From Brasilonema sp. CT11 (GTDB taxonomy: Bacteria > Cyanobacteriota > Cyanobacteriia > Cyanobacteriales > Nostocaceae): a DNA stretch of 64,000 bases. Location: assembly GCF_017982655.1 (NCBI RefSeq), contig NZ_JABXYX010000005.1, forward strand, positions 48,913 through 112,912, in the 5' to 3' direction. The notes under the pieces are model-generated. The model was given only the letters and a program-made list of their open reading frames with translations, searched no databases and was not told the DNA's origin. Below, one piece after another: positions 17,010-25,134 of the stretch (position 1 is its first letter; every line of letters begins with the position of its first letter). Both the position numbers and the translations under genes were made by a program.

Positions 17010-18755
17010 CTAATCTTCTTCATAGAATTCATCCATGTAGCGAACTTCGTATTTTGGTAGCTCTGCTTCTGGTTCACTCTCTACCGCGATTTCTTTTGGT
17101 TCAGGGACAGTAAATTTCTTAGCCACCGACTCTACAGGATTAACTTGCTCATTTGCTGTTTCTCGGCGCTGCTTGCGATTTTGTTTTACTATTTGCTCTA
17201 CAAAAGCTTGACGGTCGAGCATTGCCTCTAAAATCGAGTCATTATTGATTTCTTGGCTTGCTTCTTTTTTTCGCTTATTAATAGCCTTTAGTTCTCGTAA
17301 AGATAGGCGTTCAGTTTCAAAACCTTGAGCATGACCATAATCAAGAAACTCTTCTGTTCCGTCTGCATTAATTTTATATATAAAAAGCGTAGTTACATCG
17401 ACAGGATCGTATCGAAATGCCACAATTTCTCCGTCTCGACCTCTCAAATGCTCTGCTCGATAGGTCAAGTTTTCAAATTGAATACAGCCGTACTTTTGGA
17501 CTTTGCGGCGTTCTTGCTTCATTAAACAAATCGCTAAATCCAATTCATCATAAAGATATGGGTCTGCCATCAATCCCGCTTCCCATCGTCCAATCCGAGA
17601 TTGGTCTTTCATCCTGGCATCGGTATGCTGGTTATATTCGTCAACAATGTAACGTACTATAACCTTCTCTAAATCCTTGAGAGTCAGGCAAGCATCTTTA
17701 TCAACATTTTCTGGTCGTTTTTGAACGTTTGAACCCGTATATCCAGGTAGAAGATTTAATAGTTGCTCGTTAAGCGTTTTAAAAAAACGTTCAACAATTC
17801 CACCATCTGATGGTCGTCTTCTGAGAGCGCAATTAAAACCTATTTGCACTGCAACCTGTTCTGTGGTGTGGATGGAAGTAAAATCTTTACCACCATCTGT
17901 GTAGAAGTAATTGGGCTTTCCGTAAGTTCGCCACTCGTTACGCAATTGATACTCAGAACTATAAGATTTTGGAAGAATCGCATGACGTAGAGCTAAGGCA
18001 TCAATTTGAGAACTAGGATTATCAAATCCCAAATAAAACCCTACTAAGCAACGGGAGTAGGAATCGATAACAATCGTTAGCCAAGGACGATCTAAAACTC
18101 CATACTCGTCTACAAGCCTCACATCTAAACGAGTATGGTCACATTGCCAAACATCATTACTGCACTCTACCTCCAGTTCTCGCCCATCACGGGTCATATG
18201 CGTTAGTCGTTCCCCTAACATACCTGGGCTTCGTGCTTTTAGCTTTCTCTGCTTCTGTTCGATATATTCATCGAGAATTCGATAGATTGACTGATGACTG
18301 GGGTATTCTCCTTTGCTCAGGTTAAGTTGCTTGGCTCTGCCTTTGACCCTAAGAAACACTTGATGTCGGGTCATCCGCTTGCTACCCTCATTGCCTTTCT
18401 TAAAAGTATCAATAATAAAATCAATCCATTCCTGGTCAAGACGATACTTTCCTTTATCTGATCGCGTAGTCGCTAGCCCAACCAATCTTTCTTCTCGCCA
18501 TTTCTTCAGTAAGCGCTCTACCTGGCGAATTGACACACCTAGCTTTTCGGCAGCTTCTTTCTTTCTAATCGCATAGGTTTTGCGATCGCATGGCTCGGTC
18601 AAAGTTTGAATGACCTCCATCCGGGAATTCACTTCATCTGTGAGCAATTCGTTAGATGGAAGCTTGTGGCTGTTTATCAACTTACCCTTAGACCCGAGTT
18701 GAGGATGCTCATCGTCCGTATCCATGACAAGAGAATTTTGTGAATCCTGAGACAT
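17010..18755 (-). CDS. tnsB: TnsB, type V-K CAST DDE transposase
   Basis: 581 residues. DDE transposase that binds the element ends and carries out strand transfer. N-terminal DNA-binding helices include EPCDRKTYAIRKKEAAEKLG and SIRQVERLLKKW. The RNase H core follows with catalytic D in VWQCDHTRLDV, D in FYTDGGKDF and E in GGIVERFFKTL. LPGYTGSNVQKRPE and RWEAGL are also characteristic of V-K TnsB. The acidic C-terminal tail (YEVRYMDEFYEED) is where the TnsC-contacting hook lies in ShTnsB. Length agrees with ShTnsB (about 584). All three catalytic residues are present, so the enzyme looks intact. It faces away from the left end at 19050, the normal CAST orientation, and is probably controlled by TnsB-type repeats in its own promoter region. 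Confidence 0.95.
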   Translation of the reverse strand: MSQDSQNSLVMDTDDEHPQLGSKGKLINSHKLPSNELLTDEVNSRMEVIQTLTEPCDRKTYAIRKKEAAEKLGVSIRQVERLLKKWREERLVGLATTRSDKGKYRLDQEWIDFIIDTFKKGNEGSKRMTRHQVFLRVKGRAKQLNLSKGEYPSHQSIYRILDEYIEQKQRKLKARSPGMLGERLTHMTRDGRELEVECSNDVWQCDHTRLDVRLVDEYGVLDRPWLTIVIDSYSRCLVGFYLGFDNPSSQIDALALRHAILPKSYSSEYQLRNEWRTYGKPNYFYTDGGKDFTSIHTTEQVAVQIGFNCALRRRPSDGGIVERFFKTLNEQLLNLLPGYTGSNVQKRPENVDKDACLTLKDLEKVIVRYIVDEYNQHTDARMKDQSRIGRWEAGLMADPYLYDELDLAICLMKQERRKVQKYGCIQFENLTYRAEHLRGRDGEIVAFRYDPVDVTTLFIYKINADGTEEFLDYGHAQGFETERLSLRELKAINKRKKEASQEINNDSILEAMLDRQAFVEQIVKQNRKQRRETANEQVNPVESVAKKFTVPEPKEIAVESEPEAELPKYEVRYMDEFYEED

Positions 18756-19050
18756 TTTTCACCTCACAGCAATAAGTGGAGGATTTCTCGCTCTTAATAA
18801 AACTAATGTACTATCAAACGTCTCACTTTACGACATTTAATTTATGAAAAATAATTAAGTGTATTTTCCGCTTATCCAAATAAGCGACGTTTAATTAGTG
18901 AAAAAATAGCGTTAACGACTTATAATATGTGAAACAAGAAAAGAGTAGCCAAAATCACCTTCAAAATAAAACCCTTGCCATGCAAGGATTTTAGGAATAA
19001 AGCAACGACATCAATTTGTGAAATCACGACATTTAATTTATGAATGTACA
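18756..19050 (-). mobile_element. Type V-K CAST left end with TnsB-type repeats
   Basis: Non-coding end of the transposon preceding tnsB. Read on the minus strand it starts TGTACA (19050-19045) followed by repeats of the form TTNATGTCGT. Copies, written on the plus strand as ACGAC(A/T)T...TTATGA-like units, lie at 18830-18847, 18884-18902, 18915-18933, 19005-19023 and 19026-19043. The TGTACA terminus and TGTCGT repeats match the V-K left-end layout known from Scytonema CAST. The spacer between repeats has a small palindrome (CCTTGC...GCAAGG, 18973-18987). The tnsB promoter must lie here. Confidence 0.85.
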
Positions 19051-19065
19051 ACAGATTAATGTCGT
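19051..19065 (+). repeat. Outward-facing TnsB-like repeat abutting the CAST end
   Basis: Immediately outside the left end, in opposite orientation and sharing the palindromic TGTACA (19045-19050), lies ACAGATTAATGTCGT. It has the same ATTAATGTCGT core as the internal repeats. It looks like the tip of a second CAST-type end. Only one copy is seen; the sequence farther right does not repeat the motif. Confidence 0.5.
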
Positions 19066-19213
19066 CGAACTGTTCTGAGTGAACGTCACTAAAGTTTTGC
19101 CTCAAACTGAGTTACTTACGTTGAGTGATTCGCCACCAAAGTCTATTCCTATTCAGCCAACTTTGACCTATTGAAATCTAATAAGTTGTATAAATATACA
19201 GGAGATGCTACCA

Positions 19214-19462
19214 ATGAATGCGTATATCCCGGTCAGTTGTGACTTTCATGATGAATTAGAAGCATTGGCGACGTTGCGTCAGGAATGCCGAATCGTTTAC
19301 TTTGATGCAGCTAATGAGTTAGTGGAAATGCAAGGTCGGATTATTGATGTTTACGCTGCAAATAAAGCTGATTTTATCAAGTTGAAGGATGGAACTGAAA
19401 TTCGGTTGGATAGAATTGTTTCAGTTAATGATAAGCAGCTTTCCTCTTACTCCGATTCATAG
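19214..19462 (+). CDS. Rho-binding antiterminator (ROF/YaeO-like) family protein
   Basis: 82 residues from ATG 19214, preceded by AGGAG at an ideal spacing of about 9 bases; an upstream ATG at 19205 overlaps that ribosome-binding site and is less likely. The protein (MNAYIPVSCDFHDELEALAT, ending GTEIRLDRIVSVN) has the small Sm-like fold pattern of ROF/YaeO proteins, which in E. coli bind Rho and reduce termination. Such short proteins are frequent in cyanobacteria, and their role there is not established. It lies just outside the CAST left end and is transcribed away from it, so it belongs to the chromosomal flank rather than the element. Confidence 0.65.
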   Translation: MNAYIPVSCDFHDELEALATLRQECRIVYFDAANELVEMQGRIIDVYAANKADFIKLKDGTEIRLDRIVSVNDKQLSSYSDS

Positions 19463-19483
19463 TACGGGACTTGCTAAGCTGAA

Positions 19484-19696
19484 CTACTTAAAAAGAAATG
19501 AGAACTTTTTTAAGATAAACTTTCTTTGATGTACCTGACTTAATTTCCAAGCATGAGCATCTACTACAAAATGCCCCATAGTTAGCCCCAGTATTCCTCC
19601 CAGAATAAAATCTGTACAACTTGAAAGGATGCTCTGATTTTGAATAAAGACAAGCTTGTTTAGATCTTGACTGTACAAGAAAATCAAGCCTCCCAC
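19484..19696 (-). pseudogene. Possible C-terminal relic of a membrane protein
   Basis: 70-codon frame whose middle (TDFILGGILGLTMGHFVVDA) looks like one membrane span followed by a basic tail HAWKLSQVHQRKFILKKFSF. This is the look of the conserved C terminus of a larger integral membrane protein. No start region or N-terminal part is visible upstream on that strand. I do not recognise the family with certainty. It may equally be a chance frame. Confidence 0.3.
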
Positions 19697-19892
19697 TACT
19701 AAATACTAATGAGTGATGTCAGTTAGCAATAAATCGGGGGTGAATTTCTGTCTTATGCACTCATGAATAAATGCATGGGAAAATGGGAAATGGTTTTTCT
19801 TCCCATTTCCCTATTGCCTCAGTACAAGGATCTCTCTTGATGTCTAAAATGTCATGCTCTACGCGAACGGGTAGTGTGCACCTTGGACGCTC

Positions 19893-19953
19893 ATACCAAG
19901 TTGCGGCTCAATGATCTCATCTGCCCCTCTGCGATGCTTTGGAGAGAGGGTAA
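19893..19953 (+). repeat. Dispersed repeat, family X, copy 1
   Basis: Begins ATACCAAGTTGCGGCTCAAT and ends in a GGAGAGAGGGTAA-like block. Copy 2 is at 23871-23932 in the same orientation, with the same first 20 bases and diverged middle. Confidence 0.75.
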
Positions 19954-20202
19954 GGTAACAAGTATGAATACAACACACGTATCAGTATCTCAAAGTTTGA
20001 CGGTAAAAAGCAACTCCTCGTTCCGCCCAACGGGAAAGTTTAGTCCCAAGACGCGGAAAACGTCGGTGCAGAACTGGACTCACCAGTTGTTTCCACCAAC
20101 GTTTCCCTCAAAACAGTACTAGTCTCACTTCGCTCTACTGAGAATGACAAAATGACACTTTTGAGACAGACATCCTCTTAGTATTCCCCCCAATAAGCTA
20201 AG

Positions 20203-21273
20203 CTAAGACTCTGCACGAAAAAAAGCTCTAGCGACATTACAGTCTTGTTGAATTTGTGTTTTTAGGGCTTCTAGAGAAGAAAATTTTTGTTCTGGTCGCA
20301 AAAATCTTTCTAGTTGCACCATCAGCTTTTTGCCATACAAATCACCAGACCAATCTAACAGATGGATTTCCACAGATTGATACGTACCATTTACCGTTGG
20401 ACGATGACCTATATTCATCACACCTAAGTAAATATTCTCTGGATTGTCTGGTGTTTCATCGGAGACGATAACACGAACAGCATAGACACCGTGGCAGGGC
20501 AAAAACTTGTCTTTCGGTAATTGTAGGTTGGCTGTGGGAAAGCCAATAGTTCTGCCCAGTTGTTGACCAATGATAACAGTACCGATAAGAGTGTATGCAC
20601 GTCCTAACAGTTGATTTGCGCTTTGAAGATCGCCTCGGAGTAAAAGTTGCCGGATGAGTGAAGTGCTAATGCGAGTTTCCTCGGCGCAAGCAACACTGAC
20701 ATCACTGCTGTCTGTAGGTTCATGACTTGCATACGTTTCTAGAGCAACGATGGAAACAGGAATGCCATACTGTGCGGCGATCAACTTCAAATCTAGCGCT
20801 GTACCACTGCGGTTGGAACCAAAGCAAAAATCTTGCCCAACGCTAATTTGTGCAGCTTGCAGTTGTTTCACCAGAATCTTTTCTACAAACTGTTCAGCAG
20901 ATAAGGTAGATAATTCTTTGTCGAAAGGCAGCAGGACGAGTTGTTCTACTCCCAGCGATCGCAACTGATGAACTTTTTCATCTAGTGGTGTTAACCAAGT
21001 ACGGGGTTGACCAGTAAAAAATTCTTGTGGATGAGGATCAAAGGTGACAACCGTCGAGTAAACGTGTGGAGTTTGAGAGGACGCAAACAGCGTTTCGGCA
21101 AAGTTCCCTACGTCTTCTGCCCTCTTGAGAGGGGGCAATATCGGTTGAATAACCTTTTGATGACCACGGTGTACGCCGTCAAACTTGCCAAGAGCAACAA
21201 AAGTTGGAGTTCGAGCCAATTCGGTTGAAGAAGTTACCCACACAGAACACCCATTTTGAGACAAATTTAGCAC
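20203..21273 (-). CDS. ribF: Bifunctional riboflavin kinase / FAD synthetase
   Basis: 356 residues. Makes FMN from riboflavin and FAD from FMN in the cytoplasm. The N-terminal nucleotidyltransferase half shows VALGKFDGVHRGHQKVI (the GxFDGxHxGH signature) and VVTFDPHPQEFF. LIRQLLLRGDLQSANQLLGR marks the start of the C-terminal riboflavin kinase half, followed by GRTIGFPTANLQLP and YGKKLMVQLERFLRPEQKF. Length is slightly above the usual 300-330 because of inserts around residues 45-65 and 175-190. It is monocistronic by appearance, with MBL-fold and surE genes upstream on the same strand. Confidence 0.95.
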   Translation of the reverse strand: MLNLSQNGCSVWVTSSTELARTPTFVALGKFDGVHRGHQKVIQPILPPLKRAEDVGNFAETLFASSQTPHVYSTVVTFDPHPQEFFTGQPRTWLTPLDEKVHQLRSLGVEQLVLLPFDKELSTLSAEQFVEKILVKQLQAAQISVGQDFCFGSNRSGTALDLKLIAAQYGIPVSIVALETYASHEPTDSSDVSVACAEETRISTSLIRQLLLRGDLQSANQLLGRAYTLIGTVIIGQQLGRTIGFPTANLQLPKDKFLPCHGVYAVRVIVSDETPDNPENIYLGVMNIGHRPTVNGTYQSVEIHLLDWSGDLYGKKLMVQLERFLRPEQKFSSLEALKTQIQQDCNVARAFFRAES

Positions 21274-21451
21274 GTCGATTCTGGGATTTGAGGTTATATT
21301 TAGCTGTCAGCTAATACAGTTCTTAGAACCAAAGCCCTATGCCTTCCCGTAGGGTGAGGACGCTCGTGCAACTGTTCGTTGACACCTCCGCACGAGTTGT
21401 GTGCTAGCGACTGATTGCTGAAAGCTCCTTATCACCAATCTAATCCAAAAT

Positions 21452-22372
21452 TTAAAGTTGCTCCGACTGCAATCTGTAAGTCGAAAATTTCCTAATAGGA
21501 AAAGATTCTGATAAAGGGACTGGTACGGGAACTTGAACTACCATTCCTTCACGTGCCATGATAGCACTAGGGAATTTTTGTGCTGCTTCTTGTCCTACAC
21601 GATCCAAAAACTCATCGTTATGGGATGGGTCGTGATGAAAAATCACCAGAGTTTTGACATTAGCGGATCTGGCGATTTTGACACCTTCTTGCCATGTAGA
21701 GTGTCCCCAACCAATTTTAGGCTGGATTGGAGAATTATACTCTTCATCAGTGTAGGTGCAATCGTAAATCAGAATGTCAGCGTTACGAGCTAAGCGCAGG
21801 GCGTTTTCATCTAATCTGTCAGAATAATGTTCAGTATCAGTAATATAAGCTACAGCACCACCACGCCAGTTGACCCTGTATCCGACCGCTTCTCCCGGAT
21901 GGTTGAGTGGAGCTGTTTCTATTGTAATGTCATGAATGTGAATCGATCGCCCTGATATAACGTCGTAGAAATCTAAATTTGCCTGCATAATCTGTAAGGG
22001 AACAGGAAAATTTGGGTGCAGCATCTGGTCATTAAGACGCTGTTCTATGGTTGAACCATCGGGGGCGATCGCACCGTAAATATGAAAAGTATTTCCCTTG
22101 ACAAATCCTGGGGAAAAGAAAGGGAAACCCTGCATATGATCCCAGTGCGAGTGGGTGAAAAAAACGTGTGCCTCTATCGGCATATTAGGCAACAAAGATT
22201 GCCCTAAAACGTGCAGTCCTGTGCCTCCATCAAAAATTAAACGTCTGCCACCCACTCGCATCTCTACACAAGGGGTATTACCGCCATAACGAACGGTGTG
22301 TGGTCCCGGACAGGGGATACTGCCACGAACGCCCCAAAAATGCACGGTAAATTGATTCTCTATCCTAGACAT
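21452..22372 (-). CDS. MBL-fold metallohydrolase
   Basis: 306 residues from ATG 22372 (MSRIENQFTVHFWGVRGSIP). An in-frame TTG start at 22405 would add 11 unremarkable residues. The metallo-beta-lactamase fold is shown by THSHWDHMQG (metal-binding HxHxDH), the HPGEAVGYR strand, AYITDTEH and a distal FHHDPSHND. The FWGVRGSIPCPGP opening is typical of a bacterial phosphodiesterase-like MBL subfamily, some members of which hydrolyse cyclic nucleotides. The substrate here is unknown. It lies 250 bp downstream of surE and about 178 bp upstream of ribF, in the same orientation, but the gaps argue against tight co-transcription. Confidence 0.85.
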   Translation of the reverse strand: MSRIENQFTVHFWGVRGSIPCPGPHTVRYGGNTPCVEMRVGGRRLIFDGGTGLHVLGQSLLPNMPIEAHVFFTHSHWDHMQGFPFFSPGFVKGNTFHIYGAIAPDGSTIEQRLNDQMLHPNFPVPLQIMQANLDFYDVISGRSIHIHDITIETAPLNHPGEAVGYRVNWRGGAVAYITDTEHYSDRLDENALRLARNADILIYDCTYTDEEYNSPIQPKIGWGHSTWQEGVKIARSANVKTLVIFHHDPSHNDEFLDRVGQEAAQKFPSAIMAREGMVVQVPVPVPLSESFPIRKFSTYRLQSEQL

Positions 22373-22655
22373 GGGTGTTGCTTGCTGGACCCAGCGGGCA
22401 CTCAATACAAAAAATTGTTACTTATTTTGTTAAGTTTATTCTGTTTCACGACTTTTAGTTGTAGTGGTATTTATTGGTAAAACAGCATACCTTGTTTCAG
22501 GTTACTTTTGTCTTTACTTATAAAAAACTTCAAGGCAGCAGTTTTGGAGTGCAAACGTTTGCCTAGTAAGTTATTTTCTATGACGCTCCGACTTTATAAC
22601 CGATATTTTGGTCTCATGGATTTATCCATATACTTGCCTTCATAAAGAAAAGACT

Positions 22656-23453
22656 TTACGGAAACTTAAAATTCCACTCAGACAATTGATTCAATCCATT
22701 TGCATAAGTAAGGTTGTATTGTAATGGAGTGATACTGATGTAGTTTTTACGGATCATATGCACATCTATAGGTATGTTTTCAGGAAGATTTAAACCTACT
22801 GGAGGTTCCACATCTTCTACAACTTCTCCCGCTAACCAATAATAAGTTTTCCCACGCGGGTCTACTCGTTTATCAAAAACATCGATGTAACGCCGCACTC
22901 CCTGGCGAGTGATACAAACTCCTGCAATTTCTTCCCATTTAACAGCGGGGATATTGATGTTAAGTAACATCAACTCTGGTAGAGGGTTTTGTGCCAGTTG
23001 TCCTACAAAGATTTTGGCAAAGTTAGCAGCAGGTTGAAAATCCTTATTTTTGTGACTGGTAAGACTGAGGGCGACACTGGGAATACCTTCAATCAAACCT
23101 TCCATTGCTGCAGAGACAGTACCAGAGTAGAGAATTTCGGTTCCTAAATTAGCACCCTGATTAATGCCAGATAGAACTAAATCTGGTGGAGAATCTAACA
23201 AAGCCCACAGCGCCAATTTAACACAGTCTGAGGGAGTGCCATCACAAGCCCAAGCTTTGACAGCAGGATGAAAAATCGACTCTACCATTTCAGCGCGAAT
23301 TGGTTGATGCATTGTTAATCCATGTCCGGTTGCGGAACGCTCTCGATCCGGGCAAACTACATTGATATCATGACCTGCTTGCGCTAAAGTGTTTGCTAGA
23401 GTACGAATACCTAAAGCAGAAATACCATCATCGTTGCTAATCAGTATTTTCAT
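22656..23453 (-). CDS. surE: 5'/3'-nucleotidase SurE
   Basis: 265 residues. Metal-dependent phosphatase acting on nucleoside monophosphates, linked to stationary-phase survival. It opens with [19 protein letters not shown] (metal-binding NDDG). Conserved [36 protein letters not shown] and [11 protein letters not shown] complete the active site. Length fits the family (about 250-270). The start is unambiguous because the N-terminal methionine immediately precedes the NDDG strand. A heptad-like repeat (GTTAAGAGTTAAGAG) lies just upstream of the gene, at 23481-23495. Confidence 0.96.
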   Translation of the reverse strand: MKILISNDDGISALGIRTLANTLAQAGHDINVVCPDRERSATGHGLTMHQPIRAEMVESIFHPAVKAWACDGTPSDCVKLALWALLDSPPDLVLSGINQGANLGTEILYSGTVSAAMEGLIEGIPSVALSLTSHKNKDFQPAANFAKIFVGQLAQNPLPELMLLNINIPAVKWEEIAGVCITRQGVRRYIDVFDKRVDPRGKTYYWLAGEVVEDVEPPVGLNLPENIPIDVHMIRKNYISITPLQYNLTYANGLNQLSEWNFKFP

Positions 23454-24185
23454 AAATATTTAATCAATCATCATAGTCAATAGTTAAGAGTTAAGAGTCA
23501 ACAGTCAAGAGGTAATGACGTGATTGGTAGTCCAGCAGGTGGAATCTTGGAAAAAACAGGACAACATCCCCCACTTGTTGGGTTTGGAGGGTTGATCTTT
23601 GAGGGGGGTCAAATTGCCTCTTAAGGAGATGTCCGGGTAATGACAGTTGATCTATGGGGCAATTTGACCAAGGAAGTCCTGTTTTTTCGCTTACCAAATG
23701 TGACACCGACATGTGCCCAAACCCTATGGGAAATCTCTGGGAAAGTTCGGCTTTAGCCTCTAACAGCACACTCTCAACTGGCTGTTAGAGGTTTTCATCC
23801 ACCAAGTCGATGTAGAGATTTCCGGCGCGGGCTTAGTCTGGCAAAAAACAATCAGCTGTTTTGAAAAACAATACCAAGTTGCGGCTCAATCACCTCACTC
23901 CCCGTGCCTCTGGGATGCATTGGAGAGGGTAACCCGTCCAAGGAGCGTATACGCTAACTTACTCAGCATTTGTCAAAATAGATGACGGTGGCCATTCTAA
24001 AACTAAAGGATGAAGAATGAAATATTCCGTACTTCATTCATAGTTTATACAATCCTATAAGAAGTCGTCCGCAAGGTGTTACCTACTTCATACTTCATAC
24101 TTCAGGTAACCGATTTTGCAGCCGAGTTCAATTGTTGCAAGATATGGGGATAACTACCCAATTGAGCATCTGGGAAGAGTGCACA
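23454..24185. other. Intergenic region with short repeats and a hairpin
   Basis: No convincing gene; a 92-codon minus-strand frame at 23491-23769 resembles nothing and spans repeat sequence. Contents: heptad-like tandem AGTTAAGAGTTAAGAG around 23480; a 10-bp-arm hairpin CCTCTAACAG...CTGTTAGAGG at 23757-23791; dispersed repeat family X copy 2 at 23871-23932; and tandem ACTTCAT units around 24085-24105 before grpE. Confidence 0.6.
23871..23932 (+). repeat. Dispersed repeat, family X, copy 2
   Basis: Same first 20 bases as copy 1 (ATACCAAGTTGCGGCTCAAT) and a matching GCCTCTGGGATGC.TTGGAGA block, in the same orientation. Confidence 0.75.
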
Positions 24186-24935
24186 ATGATAGACGAAGAT
24201 AAACAGCAAAAAAACACAAACCAGCAATCAGGTGAAGAAAGCGAGGAAAAGCAAGCAATGACAAGCGACTCTACAGCCGAAATCAATCCCAACGTAAGCC
24301 AAAGCGAGACTGAGCCAGTAGCAAGGCAAATCAACGTCTCTGAAGATACAGCAACACAGAGTCAAGACAATAGCGTTGCTGCAAAAGTTGATGGCGCAAG
24401 TACTGACTTTACAGGTAAAGAAGGCGCACTTCATCAACAAATTGAGTCCCTAAAAGCGCAGCTAGAAGAGCGCACCACTCAATATATGCGGATTGTGGCT
24501 GATTTTGAGAATTACCGCAAACGCAATCAAAAAGAGAAAGAAGATTTGGAGCAGCAGATAAAACGGAACACGATTAATGAATTACTACCAATCGTTGATA
24601 ATTTTGAACGAGCAAGAGCGCAAATTAAACCCCAAAATGATGGGGAGATGACGATTCACAAAAGTTACCAAGGTGTTTACAAGTTATTAGTAGATTCCTT
24701 AAAGCGCTTGGGTGTCTCACCAATGCGTCCAGAAACTCAACCATTCGATCCCAACTTGCACGAAGCAGTATTGCGGGAACCTACGGATGAATATCCTGAA
24801 GGAACAGTGTTAGAAGAGTTAGTACGCGGATATTACTTGGGCGATCGCGTGCTGCGCCATGCAATGGTGAAGGTGGCTGCTCCGAAGGAAGATGGACCAC
24901 TCAATGCTGAAAATTCAGTTGAGTCTAGCCAATAG
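24186..24935 (+). CDS. grpE: Nucleotide exchange factor GrpE
   Basis: 249 residues from ATG 24186 ([10 protein letters not shown]), preceded by GGAAG at 24173. An upstream in-frame start at 24132 lacks such a site. GrpE releases ADP from DnaK. The first about 85 residues are acidic, polar and disordered, as is common in cyanobacterial GrpE. A long coiled coil follows ([36 protein letters not shown]), then the beta-wing domain ([51 protein letters not shown]). It is the first gene of the grpE-dnaK-dnaJ group and is separated from dnaK by 199 bp containing a very strong hairpin. Confidence 0.95.
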   Translation: MIDEDKQQKNTNQQSGEESEEKQAMTSDSTAEINPNVSQSETEPVARQINVSEDTATQSQDNSVAAKVDGASTDFTGKEGALHQQIESLKAQLEERTTQYMRIVADFENYRKRNQKEKEDLEQQIKRNTINELLPIVDNFERARAQIKPQNDGEMTIHKSYQGVYKLLVDSLKRLGVSPMRPETQPFDPNLHEAVLREPTDEYPEGTVLEELVRGYYLGDRVLRHAMVKVAAPKEDGPLNAENSVESSQ

Positions 24936-25041
24936 CTAAGCTGTATTCGCTCGCCTTACTGATCAAAAGTCCCTGGGAAACTGGGGCGAGCAATCTCACC
25001 ACACCTGAGAGATAGTCACGGAAACATCACGCCCAAAGTTT

Positions 25042-25092
25042 AGCAATCTTTACCCGGTGTTCGTGTATCCCTAACACCGGGTAAAGATTGCT
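25042..25092 (+). promoter_or_regulatory. Perfect 20-bp-arm hairpin in the dnaK leader
   Basis: AGCAATCTTTACCCGGTGTT (25042-25061) and its exact complement (25073-25092) are separated by 11 bases. It ends 42 bases before the dnaK ATG. There is no T-run, so it is not a standard terminator. It is not the CIRCE element. It could set the grpE/dnaK mRNA ratio by processing or attenuation. Confidence 0.8.
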
Positions 25093-25134
25093 CAAAACTT
25101 ACAGTAAAAATACTGATGTAACAAACTGATATTT

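Larger units (their letters stand above)
19463..20202. other. Intergenic stretch with a gene relic and dispersed repeats
   Basis: No intact gene. It holds a possible membrane-protein relic (19484-19696, minus), a dispersed repeat at 19893-19953 shared with 23871-23932, and nearby repeat-like sequence (GTGCAGAACTGGACTCACC at about 20068) that resembles the TGGACTCACC-containing repeat near 37805. Confidence 0.5.

Noticed and set aside
19874..20122. 82-codon plus-strand frame as a gene
   Set aside because: Composed of repeat family X and another repeat-like block; no protein-like pattern.
23491..23769. 92-codon minus-strand frame as a gene
   Set aside because: No recognisable domain, no good ribosome-binding site, and it overlaps repeat-like DNA and the hairpin region.
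25042..25092. CIRCE (HrcA operator) upstream of dnaK
   Set aside because: CIRCE is TTAGCACTC-N9-GAGTGCTAA. The hairpin here has a different sequence and much longer arms.
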